A stretch of 64,000 nt of DNA from Bacteroides nordii WAL 11050 = JCM 12987. Lineage in GTDB: Bacteria; Bacteroidota; Bacteroidia; Bacteroidales; Bacteroidaceae. Both the position numbers and the translations under genes were made by a program. This document shows positions 21,501 to 32,300 of this stretch, in pieces. Location: NCBI GenBank assembly GCA_000613465.1, contig BAJA01000004.1, positions 1 to 64,000 on the forward strand, read 5' to 3'. The notes under the pieces are model-generated. The model saw only the letters and a program-made list of their open reading frames with translations, searched no databases and had not been told where the DNA came from. The stretch's first letter is position 1. Each line of letters opens with the position of its first letter.

Positions 21501-22719
21501 TGTTTCTATCCGGAAAATCAAGAATGAAGTGGAAATACGGGTAGAAGACGATGGTGTGGGTATCTCCAAGGAATCTATTCACAAGATATTTGATCGTTTT
21601 TATCAGGTTGACGGACAGAGTTCAGAGTTTACGTTGGGTACAGGTATCGGATTGGCTGTATCCAAAGGAATTGTGGAGTTGCATAAGGGAAACATCCGGG
21701 TTGAAAGTGAAGTTGGTCAGGGTAGTGTTTTCATTGTTACGTTGCTGACAGGCAATGAACATTTCCCAAAAGAGGTTTTGAGTGATAGTGAATCCAATTT
21801 CCATCTGATAAAAGATGGAGTATTGGAAGATCTGGCTTTGGAGGAGTTAATGCTGGAGGAACCGGTTAAAGAGCAGGAGCTTACTAATGAAGAGAAAGCC
21901 GGAGAAATGGATATTGAATCGAAGGATTCTGATAATAAGCCCAGTATTCTTATTGTAGAGGATAATCTGGAGATATTGGAAATGTTGGAAGATATCTTCG
22001 CTCCTATTTATCATGTATACAAAGCTACCAATGGTAAAGAGGGTTTTGAAGCTACGCGCGAGTTACACCCCGATATTGTTTTAAGTGATGTGATGATGCC
22101 GGAGATGTCTGGTAAAGAGATGTGCCATAAAATTAAAAACAGTCTGGACGTATCACATATTCCGGTTGTTTTACTTACGGCGCAAACCTCTGTGGAATAT
22201 ACGGTTGAAGGATATATGTTTGGTGCAGATGATTATGTAACAAAACCGTTTAATATCAAAGTACTTGTATCACGTTGCAATAATCTGGTACGGACCCGTA
22301 GAATGTTGCTTGAAAGATTTAATCATGTTTCTAAGACACCGGTTGTTTCTAATGCCATCAATGAGCAGGATCAGGAATTAATAGATCGTGCTACTGCTAT
22401 TATCCGAAAATATTTTGAGGATATTGAGTTTGATATGAATGTATTGGCTGCCGAATTGGGTATTGGCCGGAGTAAATTGTATCTCAGAATAAAGGAAATA
22501 ACCGGACTTACTCCCAATGAGTTGACGCTTAAAATAAAGCTTGAAGAAGCGATGTATTTGATTACTAATCAGCCCAATCTGAATGTTTCTGAGATATCCT
22601 ATCAGCTGGGCTTTTCATCGCCCCGTTATTTTAGTAAGTGTTTTAAATCATTCTATGGTGTATCTCCACAGAATTGTAGAAAAGGTAAAAACAAGAGTGA
22701 AGAGTCAGAAGAAGATTAA
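18584..22719 (+). CDS. Hybrid two-component system regulator (HTCS) of PUL-A, frame-interrupted
   Basis: This one-protein sensor kinase/regulator spans the inner membrane, with the sensor in the periplasm. A signal/anchor segment comes first, then beta-propeller blades (LWVGTENN, IWIGTFYGLNKYD, IWVGTYFGGINHF) and a Y_Y_Y domain. A membrane helix follows (about 20935-20990), then a histidine kinase (phospho-accepting His in NISHEFRT, codon 21112-21114, and an ATPase domain with N and G boxes). Next is a receiver domain (Asp in VLSDVMMP, codon 22087-22089) and an AraC-type DNA-binding domain. The frame breaks near 20862-20864. One extra G there gives VRGGMEDAKTE and a protein of about 1378 residues. 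Convergent to the SusC/SusD operon, it is the obvious regulator of PUL-A. Confidence 0.9.
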
Positions 22720-22750
22720 CCCCATTATCCTTTTGTCTTGTTTCATGCTT

Positions 22751-22791
22751 TGAAACACTTTGTTTGAAGTAATGAAACATTTTGTTTGAAG
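22751..22791 (+). repeat. 22-bp tandem duplication after the HTCS gene
   Basis: Two 19-base copies, TGAAACACTTTGTTTGAAG at 22751-22769 and TGAAACATTTTGTTTGAAG at 22773-22791, differ at one base and are spaced 22 bases apart. Confidence 0.6.
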
Positions 22792-22809
22792 CTTTGAAAT
22801 AAGTTATGT

Positions 22810-22861
22810 GATACTACAAAAAAAGCTGCCTCGTAATTGAAGCAGCTTTTTCTGTAGTATC
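22810..22861. terminator. Bidirectional terminator between the HTCS gene and the susD end
   Basis: GATACTACA (22810-22818) pairs with TGTAGTATC (22853-22861). Inside it AAGCTGC pairs with GCAGCTT, with A-run and T-run on the two sides, so the structure can stop transcription from both directions. Confidence 0.8.
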
Positions 22862-22879
22862 ATATAACTATAATTTGAA

Positions 22880-24622
22880 TTACCATCCCGGGTTCTGGGT
22901 GATTCCCGGCGCTTTCAATATCTCTGATTGTGGAATTGGATAGAGATACATTCGTTCATCAAATACCCGGTTTTCTACGGTGTATTTTTTATAAGTAGGT
23001 TCATCATTGGCATCCTTTACAATTTGCATACCTTCTATTTTCAGATAGTTTGCCTTTTCCGTTGGATTATCTAGTAAACGCCAGCGGCGAATGTCAAAGA
23101 AGCGGTGTTCCTCGAATGCCAGTTCTACGCGGCGTTCATTACGTATCACTTCACGCATCTCTTCTTTACTTAGTCCGGCAGGTAGTCTATATGGATTCAG
23201 TTGAGCACGTTTACGTATAAGTTCTACTACTTTATAGATTGAATCTTTGGGTGCAGCACTTGGTGTGTCATAATATTCATTCATTGCCTCCGCGCAATTC
23301 AACAACACTTCAGCATAACGCATCAATATCCAGGTACGGGTGATATTATTGGTTCGTCCATCCCATACAGCTTGCGGTGAAAGAAGCTTCTTCAGGTAAT
23401 ATCCGGTTTTAGTAGCGGTTTTATTAGTAGCAGTCGCATCTTTTCCACCTTCAAATGTTTCAATAGTCTGAGTTTTGTCATTTACTGTAAATGTAGAACC
23501 GTCATAAGCAAAAGTCATATAGAAGCGCGGATCGCGTCCTACATAAGGATGATCTTTGTCATATCCTGATCCCAGTTCGTTGATCCCTTTTCCGTTAGCC
23601 ATACCGAAAGCATCTGCCAGGTTCTGCGTCGGATTCGTCAATCCCTTTCCTCCCATAGTGAGTGGGGAATTCTGGCTTTCTACACTTGTTGTAGTGTTAT
23701 ATTTGGTAGAGAATACTATCTCCCGATGATATTGCAGGAAGTTTTCACTAACGGCATACAAGTCGGTAAAGGTTTCATCTTCATCAGTAAAAGCCATCAA
23801 CTTATATCTGAATGCCGATTCAACAACTTTTTGAGCGGCATCAATCGCGAGTTTATAACGTTGCTTATCATTATTAGGATTGTTCAACGGACTTGCCCAA
23901 TAGAGAAGTGCACGTGATTTCAAACCATAAGCAGAACCGGTAGTGGGGCGTCCTAATTCTTTCTTATCATCGAACCCTACACTTTCGGAACTTCCTTTGT
24001 ATTGTTCCGGTAACCGGTTGGCAGCAGTATCACAGTCAGCGATAATCTGTTTCATACAATCGTCATAGGATGCACGTGTTACTTGTTGGGCTTCTTCAGC
24101 CGTCAATGATTTTGTAATCAATGGTACACCACCGTAACGTTTGATTAATTCAAAATAGAAATAAGCACGCAGGAAGTGGGCTTCTCCTTTCATACGTTCG
24201 CGGGTGCGGACCAACTCTTCATTCGTTCCGGAAGTAGTCGGCTTTACCGGCATTTTAAGTTCATCAATCTTTTCAAGGAATCGGTTTACGATCCGGATTC
24301 CCTCATAGTTTTTAGTCCATACGTTTTCTACAAGGAAATAAGAATCCCATGTACCATTGTTGAAACCTTTGATATCGCTTGTCACGTCCGAGTGTACTGC
24401 TTCATCGCATCCTGCTGCCAACATGGCGTTATCAATCCGGTTGTAGCCGCTGGGTAGTTTGTTGTACGCATCGTTCATGAATCCGAAAGCTCGCCGGGTT
24501 TCATTCCATATGTCGTCTTCTCCCAGTTTACCGTCTTTCTCCGGGTCCAGAAATGAATCACAGCCGGCGAAAAGAAAAGAGAAAGTCAAACCTAAACCTA
24601 TAATATATTTATTGATTTTCAT
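22880..24622 (-). CDS. SusD-like surface glycan-binding lipoprotein (second pair of PUL-A)
   Basis: The protein has 580 residues. The lipoprotein signal ends LFAGC, with Cys20 lipidated, and places the protein on the outer-membrane surface. The RagB/SusD signature is clear in AHFLRAYFYFELIKRYGGVP and in the C-terminal stretch MREVIRNERRVELAFEEHRF with DIRRWR, ending in the usual PIPQSEI ... NPGW. SusD proteins cap the SusC transporter and bind oligosaccharide. It is the last gene of the four-gene transporter operon, 13 bases after its SusC partner, and is followed by a strong bidirectional terminator. Ligand unknown. Confidence 0.95.
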   Translation of the reverse strand: MKINKYIIGLGLTFSFLFAGCDSFLDPEKDGKLGEDDIWNETRRAFGFMNDAYNKLPSGYNRIDNAMLAAGCDEAVHSDVTSDIKGFNNGTWDSYFLVENVWTKNYEGIRIVNRFLEKIDELKMPVKPTTSGTNEELVRTRERMKGEAHFLRAYFYFELIKRYGGVPLITKSLTAEEAQQVTRASYDDCMKQIIADCDTAANRLPEQYKGSSESVGFDDKKELGRPTTGSAYGLKSRALLYWASPLNNPNNDKQRYKLAIDAAQKVVESAFRYKLMAFTDEDETFTDLYAVSENFLQYHREIVFSTKYNTTTSVESQNSPLTMGGKGLTNPTQNLADAFGMANGKGINELGSGYDKDHPYVGRDPRFYMTFAYDGSTFTVNDKTQTIETFEGGKDATATNKTATKTGYYLKKLLSPQAVWDGRTNNITRTWILMRYAEVLLNCAEAMNEYYDTPSAAPKDSIYKVVELIRKRAQLNPYRLPAGLSKEEMREVIRNERRVELAFEEHRFFDIRRWRLLDNPTEKANYLKIEGMQIVKDANDEPTYKKYTVENRVFDERMYLYPIPQSEILKAPGITQNPGW

Positions 24623-24635
24623 AATCGTAGTGTTT

Positions 24636-27632
24636 TTAAAGTTTTATAGATATACCAACCGAGAATGTTCTCAGTAGAGGATATTCAGAATATCCGGCAT
24701 TCATAGCTTCCGGGTTACGACCGTCAATTGCATTTGAGAAAGTAAACAGATTGTTTGCATTCACATAAAGACGTAATGAAGAAAGGAATATTTTTCTTAC
24801 CAGTTGCTTGGGGAATGTGTATCCCACCTCTGCCGACGAAATGCGAAGCATGGAGGTCTTTTTCTCCCAGAAATCAGAAGTCTGTGTATTGTAATCACGA
24901 GAGATACTCAGACCCGGATATGCTGTCTGTACGGTAGGATTAGCCGGATTCCAACGGTTCTCGTAAGCGTAAGGAGTAAACTTATTCGGAGTATAAAAAG
25001 TAGAGAATAAGGCTGATCCTTCCAGATTACACTGAATATCAAATCCTTTATAGTTACCACCTAATGTAGCACCGAAAATAATTTCCGGCAGGGTATTTCC
25101 TAATGCTACCTTATCAGACTCATCAATTACATTATCATCCTCCGGGCTTTGGTTTTTGTAGATGATATCACCTAATACAGGCGCTCCGAAAGAGCCTGTA
25201 GGAGCATTGACCAGTTGATCGGCATTGGTATACAATCCATTGGTCTGAAAACCGAATTGTGTACCAATAGAGTGTCCTTTACGGTATTGGTGAGCATATT
25301 TGTAAGCTACTTCTTTTAAGTCGATAATTTTGTTTTTTGCCCATACCATATTTCCTCCGATAAAGAATCCGCCATCCTTGTATTGTTTGTTATAAAGGAT
25401 GTTCAGGTCGATACCCTGGTTATCAATTGATCCGCCGTTGTATTTGGACAGACCGATACCAATCAGTGAAGGAACGATATTAGAGTAATCTACCAATACG
25501 TCACGGCGTTTTTCATTGAAATAGTTCATTGTCAATGAAAGACCTTTCCAGAGTTCAAGGTCGAATCCTACATTGAGTTTGTATGACTTTTCCCATGTTT
25601 CGTTGGGATTGGCCAATGTTCCTTCTTGTGAGCCATCTGTACTTCCGTTGGGGTTACCGAATGCATATCCGCCTCCGGAGGTAAATTCTTGGCGATAAGG
25701 GAAACGGCGTCCGCCGGTCTGGTCGTTACCGTTTATACCATAAGATGCTCTGAACTTCAAAAAATCGATTGCTTCTACTGATTGGAGCCATTTCTCATCC
25801 GAAGCAACCCATGCCAATCCGATAGCAGGGAAAAGTCCGGTACGTTTTCCGCTTTTGTAATTACTGGAACCTTGATAGGAAGCTGTAACCTCTGCATAGT
25901 AACGTTTGTTGAAACCATATTGTGCACGCATTGCCAGCCCCTGATATTTGTAATCGGGATTATCGCCCGGAACTGTTTCGCTGGAGTGATTATAGAACAA
26001 GCGGACTGCCAGATCGTGTACATCTCCGAAAGTATGGTTATAGTTGACTCCTGCGCCCAGTGTATTGTAACGGTAGAATCCGCCCATCATCTCTGATTTA
26101 CGGCTGTTCTTATATTCATCTTTACCAAACTGTGTATAAGTGCCATCTGCGTTTTCCTGGAATACAGCATACGTATTATTGATGCTCAGGTACTGCATAT
26201 TGAAGTTTTCGAAACCATAATAAGCATCAACCGAAAGCCCTGGTAACAACATATCCAGGTCATATTTACCTTTTACCTGTACATTGAGCAGACGAGATTC
26301 GTCTTTACGATAACCGTGACGGTTCAAAAGTCCGTAAGGATTCGTCTGATACTCAGAAGTACCTCCGAGTGATCCGTTTTTATTGAACATTGGGAAAGCG
26401 TTTGCCGGCAGAGTCATCAGAGTGTTAAATACGGAATTAGTAGCGGCAGGTACTTCCGAACCTGTGTTAGCAGCCGAACTCTTGTCAATAGCTGCAGAAA
26501 CCAGAATATTGAACAGCATTCCCTTAATCGGGTTAATATCCAGATTTGAACGGTAGTTGAAACGTTCGTATGTGTTATTGGCAGCAGCATCTTTGAAGAT
26601 ACCTTCCTGTTTCATATAACCGGCAGTTACAAAATAACGTGCCAGTCCGTTACCTCCCGAAGCCGAAAAGTTATAGTGCTGGAAGGGGGAGTTTTTACCA
26701 ATGAAACGGTCTTTGTAGTTTTCGTCCGGATAAAGATAGGAATCTCTGTCTGCACGGAGATACATATCGGGATTATACATTGGTGCCGAACCGTCATTTC
26801 TTAATGCTTCATTATAGAGAGTGGTGTATTGATAGGCATTCAACCGATCGGACATTCTCTCTGTTGTCTGGAATCCTGCGCGGATGTCCACATTAATGGA
26901 GTGTTTTACTTCACTACCATGTTTTGTTTTTATCAGAATGACACCGTTGGCTCCGCGCATACCATACATGGCCAAAGCCGACGCATCTTTCAGTACAGAG
27001 ATACTTTCCACTTCATTGAAATCCATCAAGTCAATGTTGGCTTCTATATCGTCAACTAAAATCAGAGGTTTAGCATTGGCATTGGTTGCCATACCACGTA
27101 CATAAAAAGTATAGTTACTCTTACCGAATTTTTCACCTCCGTTTTTCAGTGAATAAAGTCCGGATAAAGTTCCATTCATTGCCTGTTCAATATTGGTTAC
27201 TGTGTTTTTTTCAATTACATCGGTACCAATACTTGATACAGCCGAAGTCATACTCCTCTTAGATTGTTCTCCATAAGATACACCAATCATTTCATCTTCG
27301 TGGGTCATGTACTTTACCAGTTTCAATGTGTAAACTGATTGGTTGTTAAGGCGTGTAACAACCGGACGGTACCCTTTTAAGTTAACTACCAGTACATCCG
27401 ACGGATCAAGTAACATATAGAATTTACCATCTTCATCGGTCACAGCATCTGTTTGTTTTTCCTGAACGTTAACTGTAATACCGGGCATAGGGACATTATT
27501 TTCATCGACCACAATACCCTCAACGGTTACTGTTGAGCTTTTTTGGGTCTTTTGTGCTTTTACCGGCATTACCGATAGAAGCAGTGCACACAGAAACGTG
27601 CACAAATATATAAATCTCTTCATTTGAATCAT
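24636..27632 (-). CDS. SusC-like TonB-dependent transporter (second pair of PUL-A)
   Basis: This 998-residue outer-membrane transporter has a Sec signal (residues 1-26), then a carboxypeptidase-regulatory-like domain (TVEGIVVDENNVPMPGITV), then the plug (LILVDDIEANIDLMDFNEVE, and ISVLKDASALAMYGMRGANG), then a long 22-strand-type barrel ending in an aromatic/hydrophobic strand (LRTFSVGISIKL). The TonB-box region is less typical than in the first SusC. It is followed by its SusD after 13 bases and preceded by the first SusD after 21 bases. It should import oligosaccharide into the periplasm with energy from TonB. Confidence 0.95.
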   Translation of the reverse strand: MIQMKRFIYLCTFLCALLLSVMPVKAQKTQKSSTVTVEGIVVDENNVPMPGITVNVQEKQTDAVTDEDGKFYMLLDPSDVLVVNLKGYRPVVTRLNNQSVYTLKLVKYMTHEDEMIGVSYGEQSKRSMTSAVSSIGTDVIEKNTVTNIEQAMNGTLSGLYSLKNGGEKFGKSNYTFYVRGMATNANAKPLILVDDIEANIDLMDFNEVESISVLKDASALAMYGMRGANGVILIKTKHGSEVKHSINVDIRAGFQTTERMSDRLNAYQYTTLYNEALRNDGSAPMYNPDMYLRADRDSYLYPDENYKDRFIGKNSPFQHYNFSASGGNGLARYFVTAGYMKQEGIFKDAAANNTYERFNYRSNLDINPIKGMLFNILVSAAIDKSSAANTGSEVPAATNSVFNTLMTLPANAFPMFNKNGSLGGTSEYQTNPYGLLNRHGYRKDESRLLNVQVKGKYDLDMLLPGLSVDAYYGFENFNMQYLSINNTYAVFQENADGTYTQFGKDEYKNSRKSEMMGGFYRYNTLGAGVNYNHTFGDVHDLAVRLFYNHSSETVPGDNPDYKYQGLAMRAQYGFNKRYYAEVTASYQGSSNYKSGKRTGLFPAIGLAWVASDEKWLQSVEAIDFLKFRASYGINGNDQTGGRRFPYRQEFTSGGGYAFGNPNGSTDGSQEGTLANPNETWEKSYKLNVGFDLELWKGLSLTMNYFNEKRRDVLVDYSNIVPSLIGIGLSKYNGGSIDNQGIDLNILYNKQYKDGGFFIGGNMVWAKNKIIDLKEVAYKYAHQYRKGHSIGTQFGFQTNGLYTNADQLVNAPTGSFGAPVLGDIIYKNQSPEDDNVIDESDKVALGNTLPEIIFGATLGGNYKGFDIQCNLEGSALFSTFYTPNKFTPYAYENRWNPANPTVQTAYPGLSISRDYNTQTSDFWEKKTSMLRISSAEVGYTFPKQLVRKIFLSSLRLYVNANNLFTFSNAIDGRNPEAMNAGYSEYPLLRTFSVGISIKL

Positions 27633-27653
27633 ATTTTAGGGTTTATACCATCA

Positions 27654-29360
27654 TCATTTCCATCCCGGGTTTTGTTCCAATACGGCACTTTTGTATACTT
27701 CGTTGTTAGGTATCGGATAGAGATGCATGTGTTCTTTGAATGTAGGAGTTTCATATTTTTCACGAGAATAAGTGAAGGTTCCATCTGTATTCTTTACTAC
27801 GCGGATACCATAGATATCTTTATTGAAATATTCTACTCCTTTATGCCAGGATAGTACATCATACCAGCGATGTTCTTCAAAACAAAGTTCCACACTCCGT
27901 TCATTGTAGATACGCTCACGCATTTTTTCTTTTGTATCCGAAATATCTGTCGGTACAGGTACTTGCCCCACACGTCCTCTGAGTTCTGTCAGTACGTCCC
28001 TTACAGAGAGTCCTTCCAGTGAACTTTCCGGACCTCCTACTTCATTCTGTGCTTCGGCAAAGTTCAGCAGAATCTCTGCATAGCGGAAGAAGATATAGTT
28101 CATGTAGGTGGAAGTACCTTTATATCGTTGATGTGCTTCCGGCCAGAATTTGGCTATGGCATAACCCAATACATTGATATGAGTGGTTCCTTTGTCACGT
28201 CCTGTTTCTTTTCCATTGGCTGATACCCAAAATTCCAGTTTACGATTATACCAGAACCGGTCATTACGCAGTACGCACATATCCAGACGGGGGTCTCTGT
28301 TTGCATATGGATCTTCGTCTTTGTAAATCTTAGAATTCGTAATTGGATAGCCTTTAGAGTCTTCAAACATGTCAACCATATTTTGAGTTACCCATTCTCC
28401 TGCCCATCCGTCATATCCTTGTGTAGCAATGAAACGAGTCCAGAATGTACTTCCGTTGGTATGTCCCTGTTCAAAGTTCATTTTGATACGCGGACGATTC
28501 ATGATGATTTCGCTGCAAACCGGCTGGAAGAACATGTTTACATAATCGGGATAGAGCGTATAGAGTTTCAGGTCGATTACATCTTTGGCTGCTTTGGCTG
28601 CTTTTTCCCATTTTGTTATGTCGTTGGAAGGATTGTGCAAGGGGCGGGCAGCGTACAACAGTACTCTTGATTTCAGCGCTTTTGCCGCTCCTACTGAAGC
28701 GCGTCCGTTGTCTGCATCGGCATACTTTAGGGGAAGTAGGCCATTGGCAGCTGTGTTACAATCATTTACGATAAATTCAACACACTTTTCATAGGTGTCG
28801 CGTGGTAAGTCCAGATTATCTTTATTCAAAGTCAATGTATGATCAATGATAGGTACACCTCCCCAACGTTTGATCAGTTCGAAGTAGAAGAAAGCACGCA
28901 GGAAGTAAGCCTCTCCCAGACAACGGTCTCTGATCTCTTGTGACGGGAAATTAGGTATCCTGTCTATATTTTCGATAATTTTATTGGTTTTTCGGATACC
29001 AATGTACATATTCTGCCACATAGTTGAAATCTCATTATTGGCATCAAACATTTTGTTGCTTGATTCCATTTGGGTACCGTCCCATGCTCCGTTGTTGAAA
29101 ATAGCGGTACATCCTCCCTTATTACGTGATTCATCTCCCATAGAGGAAACCAATGAGTTCCACAAACGTCCCAGATGACCGGGCATATAAGAATAAGTCT
29201 GATCTGCATATTGACGGAACATAGCATAGTCCGAAAATATTTTATCCTCATTGATGTCTTCTACCGGAGCCATATCCAGCTGCCCTTCCCCAAACAATCC
29301 CGTACAGGAAGAGAAGCCTATAGAAGCCGCTATTACATATATGATAAATAGTTTTTTCAT
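27654..29360 (-). CDS. SusD-like surface glycan-binding lipoprotein (first pair of PUL-A)
   Basis: The protein has 568 residues. The lipoprotein signal ends GFSSC, with Cys19 lipidated. AYFLRAFFYFELIKRWGGVP is the SusD tetratricopeptide-like core, and the C-terminal block ERIYNERSVELCFEEHRWYD followed by PIPNNEVYKS and NPGWK closes the family fold. It follows its SusC by only 6 bases. Compared with the second SusD it shares the family core but diverges elsewhere, so the two pairs probably bind different glycan pieces; that last point is inference. Confidence 0.95.
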   Translation of the reverse strand: MKKLFIIYVIAASIGFSSCTGLFGEGQLDMAPVEDINEDKIFSDYAMFRQYADQTYSYMPGHLGRLWNSLVSSMGDESRNKGGCTAIFNNGAWDGTQMESSNKMFDANNEISTMWQNMYIGIRKTNKIIENIDRIPNFPSQEIRDRCLGEAYFLRAFFYFELIKRWGGVPIIDHTLTLNKDNLDLPRDTYEKCVEFIVNDCNTAANGLLPLKYADADNGRASVGAAKALKSRVLLYAARPLHNPSNDITKWEKAAKAAKDVIDLKLYTLYPDYVNMFFQPVCSEIIMNRPRIKMNFEQGHTNGSTFWTRFIATQGYDGWAGEWVTQNMVDMFEDSKGYPITNSKIYKDEDPYANRDPRLDMCVLRNDRFWYNRKLEFWVSANGKETGRDKGTTHINVLGYAIAKFWPEAHQRYKGTSTYMNYIFFRYAEILLNFAEAQNEVGGPESSLEGLSVRDVLTELRGRVGQVPVPTDISDTKEKMRERIYNERSVELCFEEHRWYDVLSWHKGVEYFNKDIYGIRVVKNTDGTFTYSREKYETPTFKEHMHLYPIPNNEVYKSAVLEQNPGWK

Positions 29361-29366
29361 AATTGA

Positions 29367-32300
29367 TTAAAAGTTAATGTTTACACCAAAATTATAGACA
29401 CTTTGTTGCGGATAAACCTCTCCGCTGTTGTTTACAGTTTCCGGGTCGAAGTTGTCAATCTTGGACCATGTGTAGAGGTTACTTCCATTCAAATAAGCTT
29501 TCAGTCCTGTCATTCCCAGTTTACGATAGATTTTGGAAGGGAATGAGTAAGTAATCTGCACGTTCTTCAAGCGAATGTAATCGGCAGATTTCAAATGGAA
29601 TGAGTTGATGTTCTTGTTGCTGTGTTTTGCTGCCATGTGTAGTGACGGATACGCTGCGTTAGGATTATCGGGAGTCCAGTAGTTCTTGTGAACTTCTGAA
29701 ACCTGTCCACCTCCTGCACCGCCTCCAAATTCATAACCGGCATTTCCGGCAAACAATACAGAAGCATGGGCAGCTCCCTGGAACTGAACGGATATTTCCA
29801 ATCCTTTCCAGATAATACCCGGAGTGATGGAGTACATGATTTCAGGTATACGTGAATAGCCGATAGCTACTTTATCTGCATCTGTCAGAGAGCCATCTCC
29901 GTTACGGTCCCAATACTTCAGGTCACCCGGAATGATAGGACCTCCTAAAGTTGTCTGATCAGGTGAGCTTTTAATATCTTCTGCGTTCTGGAAAAATCCG
30001 AGTACCTGATATCCTCTGAACTGGTCTATTCTGAATCCGGCTATCTTTTGATAATCGGGTGTTCCTGCAGGGTCATCATAATTGATAACTTCGTTGCGTG
30101 CAAAACTGTAGTTACCACGGATATAGTAGTCTACCTTTCCGATATGGTGACGGTGAGAGAGTTCAAATTCATATCCCCAGTTCTTCACTTCACCTACATT
30201 GAGGTAAGGGCTGGATAAACCAATGATTTGTGGAGTGGAACGTCCCTGAAGAAGAATGTCTTTACGGTGTTCTTTAAATACGTCTACTGTAAAACTCAAC
30301 AGATCATTTGAGAACAAACGGGCTTCCAGACCGATATTGCCTTTCAAAGCCGTTTCCCAGGTCAATAGTTTATTTTCGTTTCTTTTTTCATAGATACCTC
30401 CGTTGGTTGAAGGATTGGTTGTACCGAAACCAAAGCTGGGAATTCCTCCTCCTGCGTATATACCTTGTCCGGTAAACTCACCCATATAGAGGAAACGGTC
30501 TTTTGATTTGTCGTTACCAACCAGACCCACTGAACCTCTTACCTTTAAATACGGGATAACTTTTTTCACTTTCTCCATAAATGCTTCTTCGGAGATCACA
30601 TATCCCAATGAGCCGGATGGGAAGAATCCGAAGCGATGACCTTTGGCAAAGTTTTCTGAGCCATTATATCCCAGGCTGACTTCACCCAGGTATTTATCGG
30701 CAAAACCATATTCTACGCGGGTGGCATATCCCATCAACGCACTTGGTATACTGCTTCCACTCGTTGTTTTCTGTTGGTTGTAAACTAATATGGAGTTGAT
30801 ATTATGTTTGCCGAAACTGCGTCCGTAGCCTACCTTCAGTTGTAAGTTAGTGCGTCGCATTGGATCGGTCTTTTTATCTTCACTAAAGCGGAAGGGCGAG
30901 TCTTCACCTAACTGGTCATAACGTCCGGTGTTGGGCTCATAATAATAAGTATCAATACCATCTGTATATTTTTTTGTTGAGCCGAAATTGTTATTGAATG
31001 ATATACTCATATCAAATGACAAGCCGTTTGTGATAAAGCTCAGGTCATTGTGCAAAGTTCCTACAATGTCGTAATAGTTAGTTTTTGAGTTTTCATATCC
31101 ACTGTATGCAATGCTGGTAAGCGGATTACCCGAACCTTGTACAGCGGCAATAGAACCATCCGGATTATAGATAGGATGTCTCCAGGGTTCTTTGGCGATC
31201 AATCCCTGGAAGTAACTGCCTGATGCACCTTTGAATCCGTTCATTTCACCTGAACGGCCGGAGATATTGGCAGATAAGGTCTGGTACTTGTTGATATTTA
31301 AATCGATGTTTGAACGGAAGTTGAAACGACGATAGTACACCTGAGGATTGTAGTCTTTCTGCAGGTCGGTATATTTGAACATACCACCCTGATTCAAGTA
31401 TCCCAGTGAGATAAAGTATTTCACTGCTTTGGTACCTCCGGAAATGTTGATATTATACTGTTGTTGCAGGGCACCTCTTTTGTTTACCATTTCGTCATAC
31501 CAGTTTACGTCCGGATAACGATAGGGATCTTCTCCCAATCGGAAACCTTCTAATGATTCATCTGTGAGCAGTCCGTTATCTTGCTGCAACGGATCTTTTC
31601 CATCATTCTCCCATGCTTTTTTACGAAGTACCAGGTGTTCATATGAACCTAAAAATTCGGGAATCTGTGTAGGACGCTGTAATCCCCAATTAGCGGTAAC
31701 TGAGATTTTTGGCTTTCCTTCTTTACCTCTTTTAGTAGTGATCAGGATAACACCGTTTGCACCACGGATACCATATACGGCAGTAGACGAAGCGTCTTTC
31801 AATACGGAAAGGCTCTCAATCTCATTTGCATCAAGCTGTGAGAATGATTCTTGCTCTACACCGTCAATAATAATAAGAGGAGAGGCATCGTTGAAGGTAG
31901 ACTTACCACGAATCAGGATAGTGGCAGCATCTTCACCGGGGCGTCCACCCGGCTGTTGAGTAACTACTCCCGGCAATTTACCAACCAGTGTGTTGGTTAC
32001 GTTGGCTACCGGAGCAGCCACCAGTTCACTGCTTTTCATCATACTTACGGCACCGGTTACCGTTTGTTTCTTTTGTGATCCGTAGGCCACTACTACTACT
32101 TCATCCAATGCATTCATCTGGTCTTCCAGTACGATGTTGAATGATGTTTTGTTACCCACAATCACTTCGTATGTTTCATATCCTATATAAGAGATAATCA
32201 ATACGGATTTGGGTGACGGTACTTGCAAAGTGAATTTACCATCGATATCGGAGATAGCTCCAATGGATGTACCCTTTACCAATACATTTACGCCAGGTAA

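Noticed and set aside
18584..22719. The sensor half and the kinase/regulator half as two separate natural genes
   Set aside because: The second frame begins inside the Y_Y_Y domain, and one added G restores a continuous HTCS. Splitting there would cut a beta-strand domain.
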